Virus record (IMG/VR): IMGVR_UViG_3300037517_000147
Coordinates: 1-56,293 of that record
Length of the DNA: 56,293 bases
Source of the DNA: a virus
Reading direction: 5' to 3' (one strand)
This document shows, piece by piece, positions 34,101 through 40,147 of the stretch. Every line of letters starts with the position of its first letter. Within the stretch, counting starts at the first letter, position 1. The position numbers were made by a program, and so were the translations under genes. The notes beneath the pieces are model-generated. The model saw nothing but the letters and a program-made list of their open reading frames with translations. It made no database searches and was not told where the DNA came from.

Positions 34101-35429
34101 ACTGAAGCTGCCGCGTGGACCAAGAACCTTGCCAACTTTGAAAAGGCTGGTGAGTATGCACGAGGAATGGGTGCGGCCTATATGTTCATTCGTGCTTCTG
34201 CGACAGGCGCTATGCGTGCGGCTGAGGCAACTTTGCCTGCTTTCCGTACGCTGGATATGGCGGTGAATGACCTGCCAAGCAACATTCGACCTGACAAAGA
34301 CGGCGTATCTAAAAACCCAAAAGCTTTGGAAGAGTTCAAAACCAACTACGCTAAACAGCGACAGAACGCACAAATTATGATCGGCGCTCTTATGAGCGCG
34401 GGCTTTGCGCTTTTCTACATGTCGTCAATGATGGCACCTGATGATGAGTGGAAGCGTAACACCGTCAAGAACGACAACATGGGACAGTGGACTCGCTTTG
34501 TTCGTTTCCATATTCCAAATGAAGTGTCGGAGAAAGCGGGTATCGGGCGTGACGTTGTGTTCCAGATACCTTGGGGCTTCGGTCTTGGTGCGTTCGCAGC
34601 TATTGGTGCTCAGTTTGCCGGGTTTGCTGCCGGAGCATCTTCAGCAAAAGAAATGCTTGGCAACATATTCACATCGTTTGCTGACTCGTTCTTGCCTTTG
34701 CCGTTGTCTAAGATTCCGCTGACTGAGTCACCTGAGTCCGCTGGAAAATGGGTGGTTGACACGCTTGCACCTACCGCACTTCGTCCTCTATTTGAGTTTG
34801 CGATGAACACCAACGGTATCGGACAGGCAATCAACAGCGCAGCGACTCGCCGCATGGGTGATGCCTTTACTGGTGGGGATCGAATTCCTGAGATTTACAA
34901 GGACGCCGCTGAGTACTTCTTCAATGCATCGCTTGGGTCGGTTGATGTTTCTCCAAATTCGCTCTACTTCTTTGCCAACAGCTATCTGGATGGTCTGGCA
35001 AAAGTCGGTGAAGTTCTCTACTCGTGGGTCAATCTCGACCGAGGCGAAAAGACGTTCAACATCAAGACCGATGTGCCGCTGATTGGCAGCTTCTTTGGTG
35101 CCAAAACCAACGTGGACTCCCGCGAATACGGCGAGATAGAAAAGCGCATTCTTGAGATCGACAAGCGCATGAACACGCTGGACCAGCGCGACCCTGCGCG
35201 GCTGGCCCAGTACGAGGCAAAGAATCCTCTGCACGGAATGCTGGTTGATGCATACCGTAGCCGTCAAGGCGAACTCAATCGGCTTCGTGCAGAGGCAAGG
35301 GAAATCCGCACCATGCCCGGCCTCTCGCCAAAGACCCGAGACGAACTGCTGCGCATCTCGACCATGCAGCAGAACGTGCTCAAGTACCAGATGGTTCAGG
35401 ACTTCAAAGCCCTGGGCATGGAGCGTTAA
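28170..35429 (+). CDS. Giant polyvalent virion protein with zinc metallopeptidase motif, 2419 residues
   Basis: Residues 1-50 hold two short repeats (ARKDGFTDAEIAAALGQKF, ALKDGFTHREIVEAIA) seen at the N-terminus of large phage polyvalent proteins. A Pro/Ala repeat follows (55-80), then hydrophobic segments at about 180-222 (APAILASVGAFVLGAPAAAT). HELVHAA at residues 1042-1048, after NTLYVGPNGLDEATIL, is a zinc-protease HExxH motif. The C-terminal part (about 1790-2100) includes NFAPLNFVRDSLTNAWTMGA, like the LPD38 domain of polyvalent proteins, and ends with membrane-like helices (IMIGALMSAGFALFYMSSMM, about 2069). No T7/N4-type RNA polymerase motif is visible. It is likely injected with the DNA and may cut peptidoglycan-linked or host proteins. 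Confidence 0.82.
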   Translation: MNFNVENARKDGFTDAEIAAALGQKFNLDIQKALKDGFTHREIVEAIATRYTGGTAPPTVTAGQAAPPTVTPGQAAPVASQPEPRPEDQSVFRQFADVPLKLAGGVTTGIRLISDAFGADTALSKSLRGAEDWIAELYSAQSKQDSKRMAQIMKEAEDKGVLDQVMAGVKAFQVAPVDLVVNALGTSAPAILASVGAFVLGAPAAATAAATLGTGAVMGAGTIKSAVYDATKEILTGQKELSLTPEQIEKIAVDAQAYGGKNLDSILLGSIIGAVGAKTGAEPIIARALAKQIAGKAVEKGATETALKTASREAAELAAKRGITKQAAITGGKEFGTEFIQGGQEQLAQNIAQQREGFDVPTMRGVVGQGTLEGLAGLGMGATAGGREAYTGKREFFRDQPTTKAADDALRETVFTTAGENKQFKPPAPGSDDLNLLVPATDAAGKPLVGAAPETTAGKTRADTEAAAAKLRLDEATTKATEYLAGIDAGGTIKQPEYRKVAQALGLKIPVGTSNLAGIELIRAHLGQQGAPSVSTTGNVDQAGGAGVGMAGQSGAIDTAGGTTAAKPGGVDVAGAATTTTAAGKGAKPGAVTPTTSAGLQEQFFVGFSDDLVARVANDPKLSADLRKDAAEELERRKAAATKPKSAAQTDEDLLNDLLGGDSSLSARRTGAEMSRDEQLDKLGRRYGLSRSADESAQQFGARIKEAIAFEKAREGRPMSDIPATELAGQTLREETSYVPPDLQIEAYEAERQKFNQTIEDESEQLPAYDKLTNDERRVYFQEGIARPGAGTAQEHARAARRLSDYRLGKREETIEGETKGREDYNRERDSFGRKTGLSYSFPAWNSLSDESKRLFTAINKTNSAIEQYSAFQAVKAQIQKEKTDEASREALAQAETDATRQMLDAAERARKSQPAGKGDILPDNIIEALAKGDIKTVLNYISEKGNGLKLKKVSDFFLAGVQRGKTGSLKPRFARRPVNIRNSVAMQVFRGLASTLNNIEGFKVNVVYDENMVYDQIARYDANTNTLYVGPNGLDEATILHELVHAATVKIIHQFYIDPSVLTERSRKAVEQLIRVAAAAKSRLGSKYPNAFENLYEFVAYSQTDMDFQYDLAQQQVGKLAEATAKTEEQAQDIQLEREAKGGESRYDSFMDNLWGAYTGTLAYLYKLFTPGAKNTKVLMPTEKSRTTKAKTAKQEKAAETKAEIEARRIAADERVEERELSLAEREALTPESLFDDPDKEMKEAKIEPLRSEMVIQNGVANLKREILREPGYKGNLLLEASEMVQLILAAPEGGITQLAGKEGIGAELYAKIPRLPAPPPLFKKSKKGAAAAPAAAPAAQPTEGEEKETRAGGVNNTQTREFYKPGVKEKIDSTPGKIWRSLTTAAGWRETVRRFQDKSIQSRSLHRKLDLSGLINRDMDGAFNNFDEQRDLAAGEARNFVNRYLRVPMDNIKQSISDYVKMTGQKLDDVLIDLHMFSEMFHEPERRNVKWVTSVPLSTTKNIKHNGQMVSAAQRRLDILGDPRSNKSGLKDRIELTEAQQRQLWDELTHLANNYADPAGDSIRPGIKDINKDSSDYNVLGINQDEVDLRMQEYQALPDEQRQLLDKIFAEAREITKVTADLNKIGNYWSFPVSNLVGMYNYQHYMPFKGVSKHSVADEFTSFDNKATGKELQEIIYSADGRFSTSDNPFLQMMSDAFRSAGRAGRRNYMQSIKNAVKPNKYNPTGTGVIEDGEVVAHIEFAERNTVDLTEFKGDSNIFVYNPDGSIDIVKIRDPKLIDALRYSFRDAAPTLDMLNSVTGFFGAMHTRYNYNFAPLNFVRDSLTNAWTMGAELGPMKSAQYIKTISAMVVKNGLGKAMEVAILHEKGDPVSARMLADLASKDPFVRDMVEYLRRGGKTTYLESFSLKSSLHDLNTGLGKRRILDNVEKFNKFVDVWNDMFEFTSRTAAFALRKEELVKKNIAKGMTEEAANRAAGTEAAAWTKNLANFEKAGEYARGMGAAYMFIRASATGAMRAAEATLPAFRTLDMAVNDLPSNIRPDKDGVSKNPKALEEFKTNYAKQRQNAQIMIGALMSAGFALFYMSSMMAPDDEWKRNTVKNDNMGQWTRFVRFHIPNEVSEKAGIGRDVVFQIPWGFGLGAFAAIGAQFAGFAAGASSAKEMLGNIFTSFADSFLPLPLSKIPLTESPESAGKWVVDTLAPTALRPLFEFAMNTNGIGQAINSAATRRMGDAFTGGDRIPEIYKDAAEYFFNASLGSVDVSPNSLYFFANSYLDGLAKVGEVLYSWVNLDRGEKTFNIKTDVPLIGSFFGAKTNVDSREYGEIEKRILEIDKRMNTLDQRDPARLAQYEAKNPLHGMLVDAYRSRQGELNRLRAEAREIRTMPGLSPKTRDELLRISTMQQNVLKYQMVQDFKALGMER
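28335..28394 (+). repeat. Two tandem 30-bp repeats in the giant gene
   Basis: Two in-frame 30-bp units encoding APPTVTAGQA and APPTVTPGQA, followed by the start of a third (APV). The 19-base string CAAGCTGCTCCTCCCACAG occurs here at 28359-28377 and also in the preceding gene at 26319-26337. The repeat forms a disordered linker. Confidence 0.85.
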
Positions 35430-35644
35430 GCGGTACGCCAAGCTCTTACGCCAATGTGGTCATCCTTCGTTGTGATGTAGCACTTGACTTTGATCTTGGC
35501 GCGTTTGGCTCCGCTGTCGATGGCGTAGATCATTTCAGCTAGGCGTAGAGTGGGGACGAAAAAGCTGTCCCCCACCTCCATGCCTGTAAACGGGAAGACC
35601 CACTCCGGTTCAGTTATTTGAGTCGGTGTTAGCAAAGAAATCAT
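35426..35644 (-). CDS. Small conserved phage protein, end of early operon
   Basis: A 72-residue protein: TGMEVGDSFFVPTLRLAEMI, YAIDSGAKRAKIKVKCYITT, and GVRAWRTA at the end. The pattern G-x-S-F-x-V-P then R-x-x-V-x-x-Y-x-T-x-x-x-x-x-G-V-R-x-W recurs in small phage proteins encoded next to replication genes; no function is known. Its start overlaps the end of the primase-helicase by 35 nt. Its stop codon overlaps the stop of the giant virion gene on the other strand by 4 nt. Confidence 0.78.
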   Translation of the reverse strand: MISLLTPTQITEPEWVFPFTGMEVGDSFFVPTLRLAEMIYAIDSGAKRAKIKVKCYITTKDDHIGVRAWRTA

Positions 35645-38453
35645 CTGGCAACTCGGTTCTGAACCAGTACAAATACGCTGGGTCTACGTGTACGGCTGAC
35701 TTCCATCCGGTAGTCAGACGGCCCTTCTTGTCGTCGATCAGCAGGTTCTTCTCCCGCATCTCAAACTCAAACTCACGAGAACTGATCTGCCGCTCTGCAA
35801 GGTACTTCTTGAAGTCGGTCTTGGAGATTTGCATGAGGTTCTCATCGCTGACAATGCGCCCTACGATCTGGCCGCGCGGCTCCATAGCCACCTTGTTGTC
35901 CTTGATGACCAAGATGTTGCCCAAGTTCTTGTTGACGTAGTCGCCCAAGACAGACGGATAGTCGGTGCGGTTGACCTTGACCACCTTGTCGCGGATGGTA
36001 ATCATCTCCAGCATCGCTTCGTTGAACACCCGGTTCACATCCAGATTGATGATGTTCTCGTTGTGCGCCATCTCACCGACCATGCCAACCACGCTCATCA
36101 GGTTCTGATAGAAGCGGTAGGTCACGTCCTCCCCAAAGCCCTTGACGAAGTGTTCGTCCCAGTACTGGATGCGCTCCCTGATGTAGTTGTCGCCAAGGCG
36201 CAGTCCTGCCTGAATCAAGCGCGGGCCAGCATGCCCGAAGTTCAGACGGAAGGCATCGAAGATGTGCCGTCCAAGGCCCGTGCCGCCATCTCCCTCCAAC
36301 AGCGCGGGGCGCTTGACCAGCATCTCGATCAAACGCGCTGCCTCTCCGTCTGGGTTGGCCTTGACGATCTCCAGCTTCCCGTATGCGGATTGGTTGGTGG
36401 TCATCAGTGCGATCAAGGACGCGCTCATCTCGTATTCGCGCTCAGCGTTCACTGACGCTTGCATCTTGATCTTGGCTTTGCCGGTGGAGATTTTGTGGAT
36501 CAGTTGGGCTAGAATCTTCGGGTCCTTGTTCGATATTTCATCGACGCCCAGCGGGATGTTGTGCAGCCCGAGGAAGCGACCCACCATGCCGTTGTCCGTG
36601 GACTCAAGGATGCTCAGGTCTTTTGGATGCCCCCAGACGCTCAAACCTGCGTACATTGCTCCGGTCTTGGCTGTGCCTGACTTGCCAAGCAAGCAAACTG
36701 TGACCCCGGAAGTTGACGTATAGGTCATGTACGGAGAGGCCATACCGCACAGCATGGCGAACGCATGGAGTTCAAAGCCCGGCTTGTCCAAGTAGTCTGC
36801 TGACTCACGCCATCTTTCGTACGTGCCGTTGGGGACGAGGAACTTGGCGATGCCGCGCACAAAGGGTGACGCCGGTGCGTCAACTATCTCTCCTGTGTGC
36901 AACACTTCTTTCTTGCCAATCACGAAGCTGCGCTTGTCCCACTCTGGATCGGTGATGTCCTCGGTCCAGCCCATCTGCATCCGCATAATCTCGGCCTTGT
37001 CGGTCAGTTGCATGTACTGACCCCACTTGATCACATAGTTCATAAGGTGCGGTAGTTTCTCTGCTGAGGCGAATACGCCGTTGGACGACATGAGGGCCTT
37101 GAAGCTGTCCAGAGCGTATACGTGTTTCATGGGAACGAGGATGTCCCGGACGGGGTCTCGCGGCAGTTGCAAGCGCATCAGCAGGCACTCGCCATCATGT
37201 TTGCTGAACATCCTGCGCACCGGAAAGAACTCATGCGGCAGCACAAGGATGGGGTCCTGCTCGATCTTCTCGCCTTGCTTGTTGTACTTGGTCGGGGGCT
37301 GGTAGTAGATGCCGCCTTTCTGCCCTCTCATGAAGGGGAAAAGAAACTCCGGGAAATCTGGAATAGCTTGGGAACCCTCCTGCGCCCGAATTGATTCCTC
37401 TTTATTTGTCGAGGCGGCTGGCTTGAACTCTTTGGCAAGGACGATGGGGGTTGTGATCTTTCCCTTGTGCTGGCATCCCTCGCAGTGGCTAGGGTAGTTG
37501 CTGAGGAACCACTCGCATGTCCTCGGAGCAGGAAAGCGACTTGCTTTTTCTTCTGTGTCGTCATGGTTGTACTCGGGGTGGTCTTCAGACATCTTGTGGA
37601 TGGCGGTGGCTCCATCGTCACAGAACTTTGCTATCGACAGCCCCGCCCACCACAGGGGTTCCTCAAGTGTTGCTGCATTGACCAAGATGTTGGCGATCTG
37701 GTTGCAGCCCGTCCCGTCCAAACTTTTCTGGGCCAGCACATCGAATGTCTTGGCGAAGTTGTCCAGCTTGAGCATCGCCTTGGTGTCATCGTCCAAGCCC
37801 TTCGATACTGTTGCCAGCACGTCCTCTACTTCGCCTTCAGGTTCCCCAAGGAACTCTTTGAACATGCCGAAGTCGTACTCATACACCTCGTCATCCAAGA
37901 ACTTGGTGTCCGAGGACGGCTCGTATCTGTAGTTCTTTGAATCCGCCCAGCGCATGACTTGCGCTAGGTTGGCCGGGGTAGCCAGCGGGTCAATCGTGAA
38001 GTTCTTCAGGCACAGCTTCTTCCACAGCTTGGCGTATGGCAGAAACTCTTTGGCTGATATGTCTTCACCAAACAGCCAGTACGCATGGATGCCGTTACCG
38101 GAGTCAACACGGTTGGGTGGTGGAAGCTCTTGCTCAGTTACGAACTTGTCCAGCGCGCTGAGTGCATGCTCTTTGGTGGCGTAAGGCTTGCCCTCTCCTA
38201 CGTCCAAATCTATGAACAGCGAACTGAAATAGACACACTCTTTTGCTTGACGGCTGAAGCCGTTAAATGTCCCCATCGCAACGTACACATCATGGTGTCT
38301 TGCTTTGACGGCATCGACTTTGTCGAACACCTCGTCAAGTGTGCGGGCGAAATGATTTCTCCAGTCTTCGCCTTTTGGCTTGGTTCGATCAAGTTCACCG
38401 ACACAATAGACACCCTGACTTGGTAATGCTTTCTCGTAGAATTGTTTTAACAT
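35610..38453 (-). CDS. Primase-helicase (AEP-type primase plus DUF927-like helicase)
   Basis: A 947-residue protein. Residues 1-230 look like an archaeo-eukaryotic-type primase: FSSLFIDLDVGEGKPY has the metal-binding Asp82-x-Asp84, and RVDSGNGIHAYWLF has the S-G-N-G-x-H nucleotide loop (His123). A Cys cluster follows (CEWFLSNYPSHCEGCQH). The C-terminal half is a superfamily 3/DUF927-like helicase with Walker A LLGKSGTAKT (about residue 585) and Walker B IPLGVDEISN (about 636), then ALMTTNQSAY as sensor 1. It should prime and unwind DNA at the phage fork. Only a weak ribosome site is present; two hairpins lie just upstream. Confidence 0.88.
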   Translation of the reverse strand: MLKQFYEKALPSQGVYCVGELDRTKPKGEDWRNHFARTLDEVFDKVDAVKARHHDVYVAMGTFNGFSRQAKECVYFSSLFIDLDVGEGKPYATKEHALSALDKFVTEQELPPPNRVDSGNGIHAYWLFGEDISAKEFLPYAKLWKKLCLKNFTIDPLATPANLAQVMRWADSKNYRYEPSSDTKFLDDEVYEYDFGMFKEFLGEPEGEVEDVLATVSKGLDDDTKAMLKLDNFAKTFDVLAQKSLDGTGCNQIANILVNAATLEEPLWWAGLSIAKFCDDGATAIHKMSEDHPEYNHDDTEEKASRFPAPRTCEWFLSNYPSHCEGCQHKGKITTPIVLAKEFKPAASTNKEESIRAQEGSQAIPDFPEFLFPFMRGQKGGIYYQPPTKYNKQGEKIEQDPILVLPHEFFPVRRMFSKHDGECLLMRLQLPRDPVRDILVPMKHVYALDSFKALMSSNGVFASAEKLPHLMNYVIKWGQYMQLTDKAEIMRMQMGWTEDITDPEWDKRSFVIGKKEVLHTGEIVDAPASPFVRGIAKFLVPNGTYERWRESADYLDKPGFELHAFAMLCGMASPYMTYTSTSGVTVCLLGKSGTAKTGAMYAGLSVWGHPKDLSILESTDNGMVGRFLGLHNIPLGVDEISNKDPKILAQLIHKISTGKAKIKMQASVNAEREYEMSASLIALMTTNQSAYGKLEIVKANPDGEAARLIEMLVKRPALLEGDGGTGLGRHIFDAFRLNFGHAGPRLIQAGLRLGDNYIRERIQYWDEHFVKGFGEDVTYRFYQNLMSVVGMVGEMAHNENIINLDVNRVFNEAMLEMITIRDKVVKVNRTDYPSVLGDYVNKNLGNILVIKDNKVAMEPRGQIVGRIVSDENLMQISKTDFKKYLAERQISSREFEFEMREKNLLIDDKKGRLTTGWKSAVHVDPAYLYWFRTELPDDFFANTDSNN

Positions 38454-38468
38454 GTCTCGTCAGAGTTG

Positions 38469-38492
38469 AAAAGAGCGGGACGATGCCCGCTC
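38469..38492 (-). terminator. Hairpin with T-run, second of a tandem pair
   Basis: On the - strand GAGCGGG / CCCGCTC (38486-38492 and 38473-38479) with a 6-base loop is followed by TTTT (38472-38469). The shape is rho-independent, but it lies only 19 nt before the primase-helicase ATG, so it may be an attenuator or a leader hairpin. Confidence 0.65.
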
Positions 38493-38494
38493 AG

Positions 38495-38521
38495 AAAAGG
38501 GGGACCAGCCTCCGCTGGCCC
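38495..38521 (-). terminator. Hairpin with T-run, first of a tandem pair
   Basis: On the - strand GGGCCAGC pairs with GCTGGTCCC (one bulged base; 38514-38521 with 38501-38509), loop GGAG, followed by CC and TTTT (38498-38495). It starts 2 nt after the stop codon of the HTH gene. Confidence 0.65.
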
Positions 38522-38523
38522 GG

Positions 38524-38835
38524 TTAAATTTTGCGTCCGATCATCTCCTCTATGTAGGCTCTTGCTGCCGCAGTGTTCTTGGCTGGCAAGATGCCTTTTG
38601 CGGTGTCGCTTTCCACCAGATCAGTGAAGGTTTCGATCTTCAGCAGGTTATTGTGACGGATGGGTTTGCCACGAAACCAACTGAAGACGGTCATCCGAGT
38701 CACCTCAAGCGCTTCGGCCACGTACTTTGCCGGAAGGTTTGCATTCACGCAAGCAAGCGCCAGCGCAATGCCAGCCTTGTTGGGATTGGCTTTGTGCAAC
38801 TCAATCAAAAAGGCTTCGCTGTATGGTCGTGACAT
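38524..38835 (-). CDS. Helix-turn-helix DNA-binding protein, candidate early regulator
   Basis: A 103-residue protein. Residues 16-60 (AGIALALACVNANLPAKYVA and EALEVTRMTVFSWFRGKPIR) form a clear helix-turn-helix, with LEVTRMTVFSWF as the recognition part. The C-terminus is helical (AAARAYIEEMIGRKI) and may dimerise. It is placed late in the early operon, just before two terminator-like hairpins, as expected for a feedback regulator. The CTTGAC-N6-GTCAAG palindromes at both early promoters are a natural candidate target, which is inference only. The start is supported by AAGGA upstream. Confidence 0.82.
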   Translation of the reverse strand: MSRPYSEAFLIELHKANPNKAGIALALACVNANLPAKYVAEALEVTRMTVFSWFRGKPIRHNNLLKIETFTDLVESDTAKGILPAKNTAAARAYIEEMIGRKI

Positions 38836-38844
38836 TCCCTATCC

Positions 38845-39702
38845 TTACTTCTTAGACCACTTCTTGACCACGTCAGAGATGTTCTTCTCATCCGCTGCGG
38901 CTTTGGTGGATTCACGCTTGATCGGCTCAGGCATGTCACCGACTTCTTCCCGTGCGTTTTGCTGCGGTGCAACTTCTGCTTCGCTGTTATCAGCCTGATA
39001 CACGTTCATCTTGATCGCGCTCTCAGCCGCTGCGCTCTTGGCCTGTTGAGCGATGATCGGCAGGTCTTCATCTGCCACCTTGCCCGCAGGGCTGAACAAC
39101 ACCTTGGGCGTCGGAGACTTGGTGTCAAACGCCATGCGAGTGATAACGCGCCCAGCAGAGACGTTGTGGGACGCCAGATGCTGGATGTACGGACGGAAGG
39201 GCCAACGACCGTTGTCTTCTTTGCCGAAGGAAGAAGTTGCAGGCAGCACCAACTGCATCACGTCCCCAGCGGGGTCATTGGGGAGAACCACCGCAGTGCG
39301 CCATGACAGACGGCATGCAGTGCCCGTGCCTTGAGCGCCAGAGCCTTTGACAGACTTGGGGCAGTCACCGCACGAAGCAGCGCAGGGTGACTTCACATCG
39401 GCATCGGGCCTTTCAGAGTCGGTTGACCAGCACACAGGGCTGACCTTCTGGCCTTCTTGATACGCGCCCTCGTAGTACATACGGGATGCCTTGTGTGCCA
39501 TCTTCACAAAGATGACGTTCATGTGCCGATCTTCGATGGCACCAATTTCTTTCCCGCCAGCGTACTTGCGGAACACACCGCCTTTGATAGAGATGCGTTT
39601 GTTTTGACGCGCACCACCTGCGACTGCAAGGGTGTCTTCATCAAGCCCTTCGATGGGGGCCATAACTGCGCCGCTGAACAGGGTTGCGAGATCATTGCTC
39701 AT
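38845..39702 (-). CDS. Candidate ssDNA-binding / replication accessory protein with Cys cluster
   Basis: A 285-residue protein. N-terminal SNDLATLFSGAVMAPIEGLD and GGARQNKRISIKGGVFRKYA, then a Cys-rich segment PVCWSTDSERPDADVKSPC with CGDCPKSVKG and CRLSWRTAVVLPND, which may bind zinc. A beta-rich segment follows (MQLVLPATSSF, YIQHLASHNVSAGRVITRM) and a charged disordered C-terminus ends VVKKWSKK. A Cys cluster before a beta core, high abundance signals (AAGGAAA ribosome site) and position between helicase and primase genes fit a DNA-binding protein, but no OB-fold signature is certain. The family is well conserved in related phages as I recall it. Confidence 0.7.
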   Translation of the reverse strand: MSNDLATLFSGAVMAPIEGLDEDTLAVAGGARQNKRISIKGGVFRKYAGGKEIGAIEDRHMNVIFVKMAHKASRMYYEGAYQEGQKVSPVCWSTDSERPDADVKSPCAASCGDCPKSVKGSGAQGTGTACRLSWRTAVVLPNDPAGDVMQLVLPATSSFGKEDNGRWPFRPYIQHLASHNVSAGRVITRMAFDTKSPTPKVLFSPAGKVADEDLPIIAQQAKSAAAESAIKMNVYQADNSEAEVAPQQNAREEVGDMPEPIKRESTKAAADEKNISDVVKKWSKK

Positions 39703-39730
39703 TTAAATTTCCTTGGTTGACTGAACTTAC

Positions 39731-40147
39731 TTAATTGGAGGGCTTGCGCACAACGATGCTGAATTCCCTCATCACATTCACACCGGGCGGCAGACCATCG
39801 TCTTTCCTCTCAGCGATGAATTCTTTGAAGTTGGTCTGAGCGATGCGCTGCTCAAACAACTCCGGTACTCCGTTTTCCATGACGAACCGACGAAAGGCAT
39901 CACCGTCAGCAACTGTGTATCGCTCATTGAGACGCCGCATGACTGTGCCGCTTGCTGTCCTGATGCTGCTGGCGTTGTTGTCATTGCATGCAACGAGCAT
40001 CTGACTCTCTAGTGCTTGCATGTCGGTCTGAAGCTCTTTGTCGATGACCTTCCATTCGGCCTCTATCTTCTCTCGTTCGTTCCTGATTGTCAAGTATGTC
40101 TTGACCAATTCTTCAAGATTCACTGTTTCAACTGTGGTGTCACTCAT
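39731..40147 (-). CDS. Conserved phage protein of the replication block, unknown function
   Basis: A 138-residue protein with a coiled-coil first half (LEELVKTYLTIRNEREKIEA, EWKVIDKELQTDMQALESQM) and a second half with NNASSIRTASGTVMRRLNER, DGDAFRRFVMENGVPELFEQ, and the ending PPGVNVMREFSIVVRKPS. This GT-x-x-R then FxxF/PPGV layout is frequent near recombination or ssDNA-binding genes in phages. Its start overlaps the SNF2 helicase stop (ATGA). Confidence 0.76.
   Translation of the reverse strand: MSDTTVETVNLEELVKTYLTIRNEREKIEAEWKVIDKELQTDMQALESQMLVACNDNNASSIRTASGTVMRRLNERYTVADGDAFRRFVMENGVPELFEQRIAQTNFKEFIAERKDDGLPPGVNVMREFSIVVRKPSN

Noticed and set aside
28170-35429. N4-type virion RNA polymerase
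   Set aside because: Suggested by the size, but no T7/N4-like polymerase motif B (R-x3-K-x6-YG type) or paired catalytic Asp motifs were seen; the promoters look like host sigma70 sites.
35829-36455. Plus-strand frame of 208 codons inside the primase-helicase gene
   Set aside because: It is the complement of the helicase C-terminal half, rich in Val/Asp/His as expected for a shadow frame, and has no start signal.
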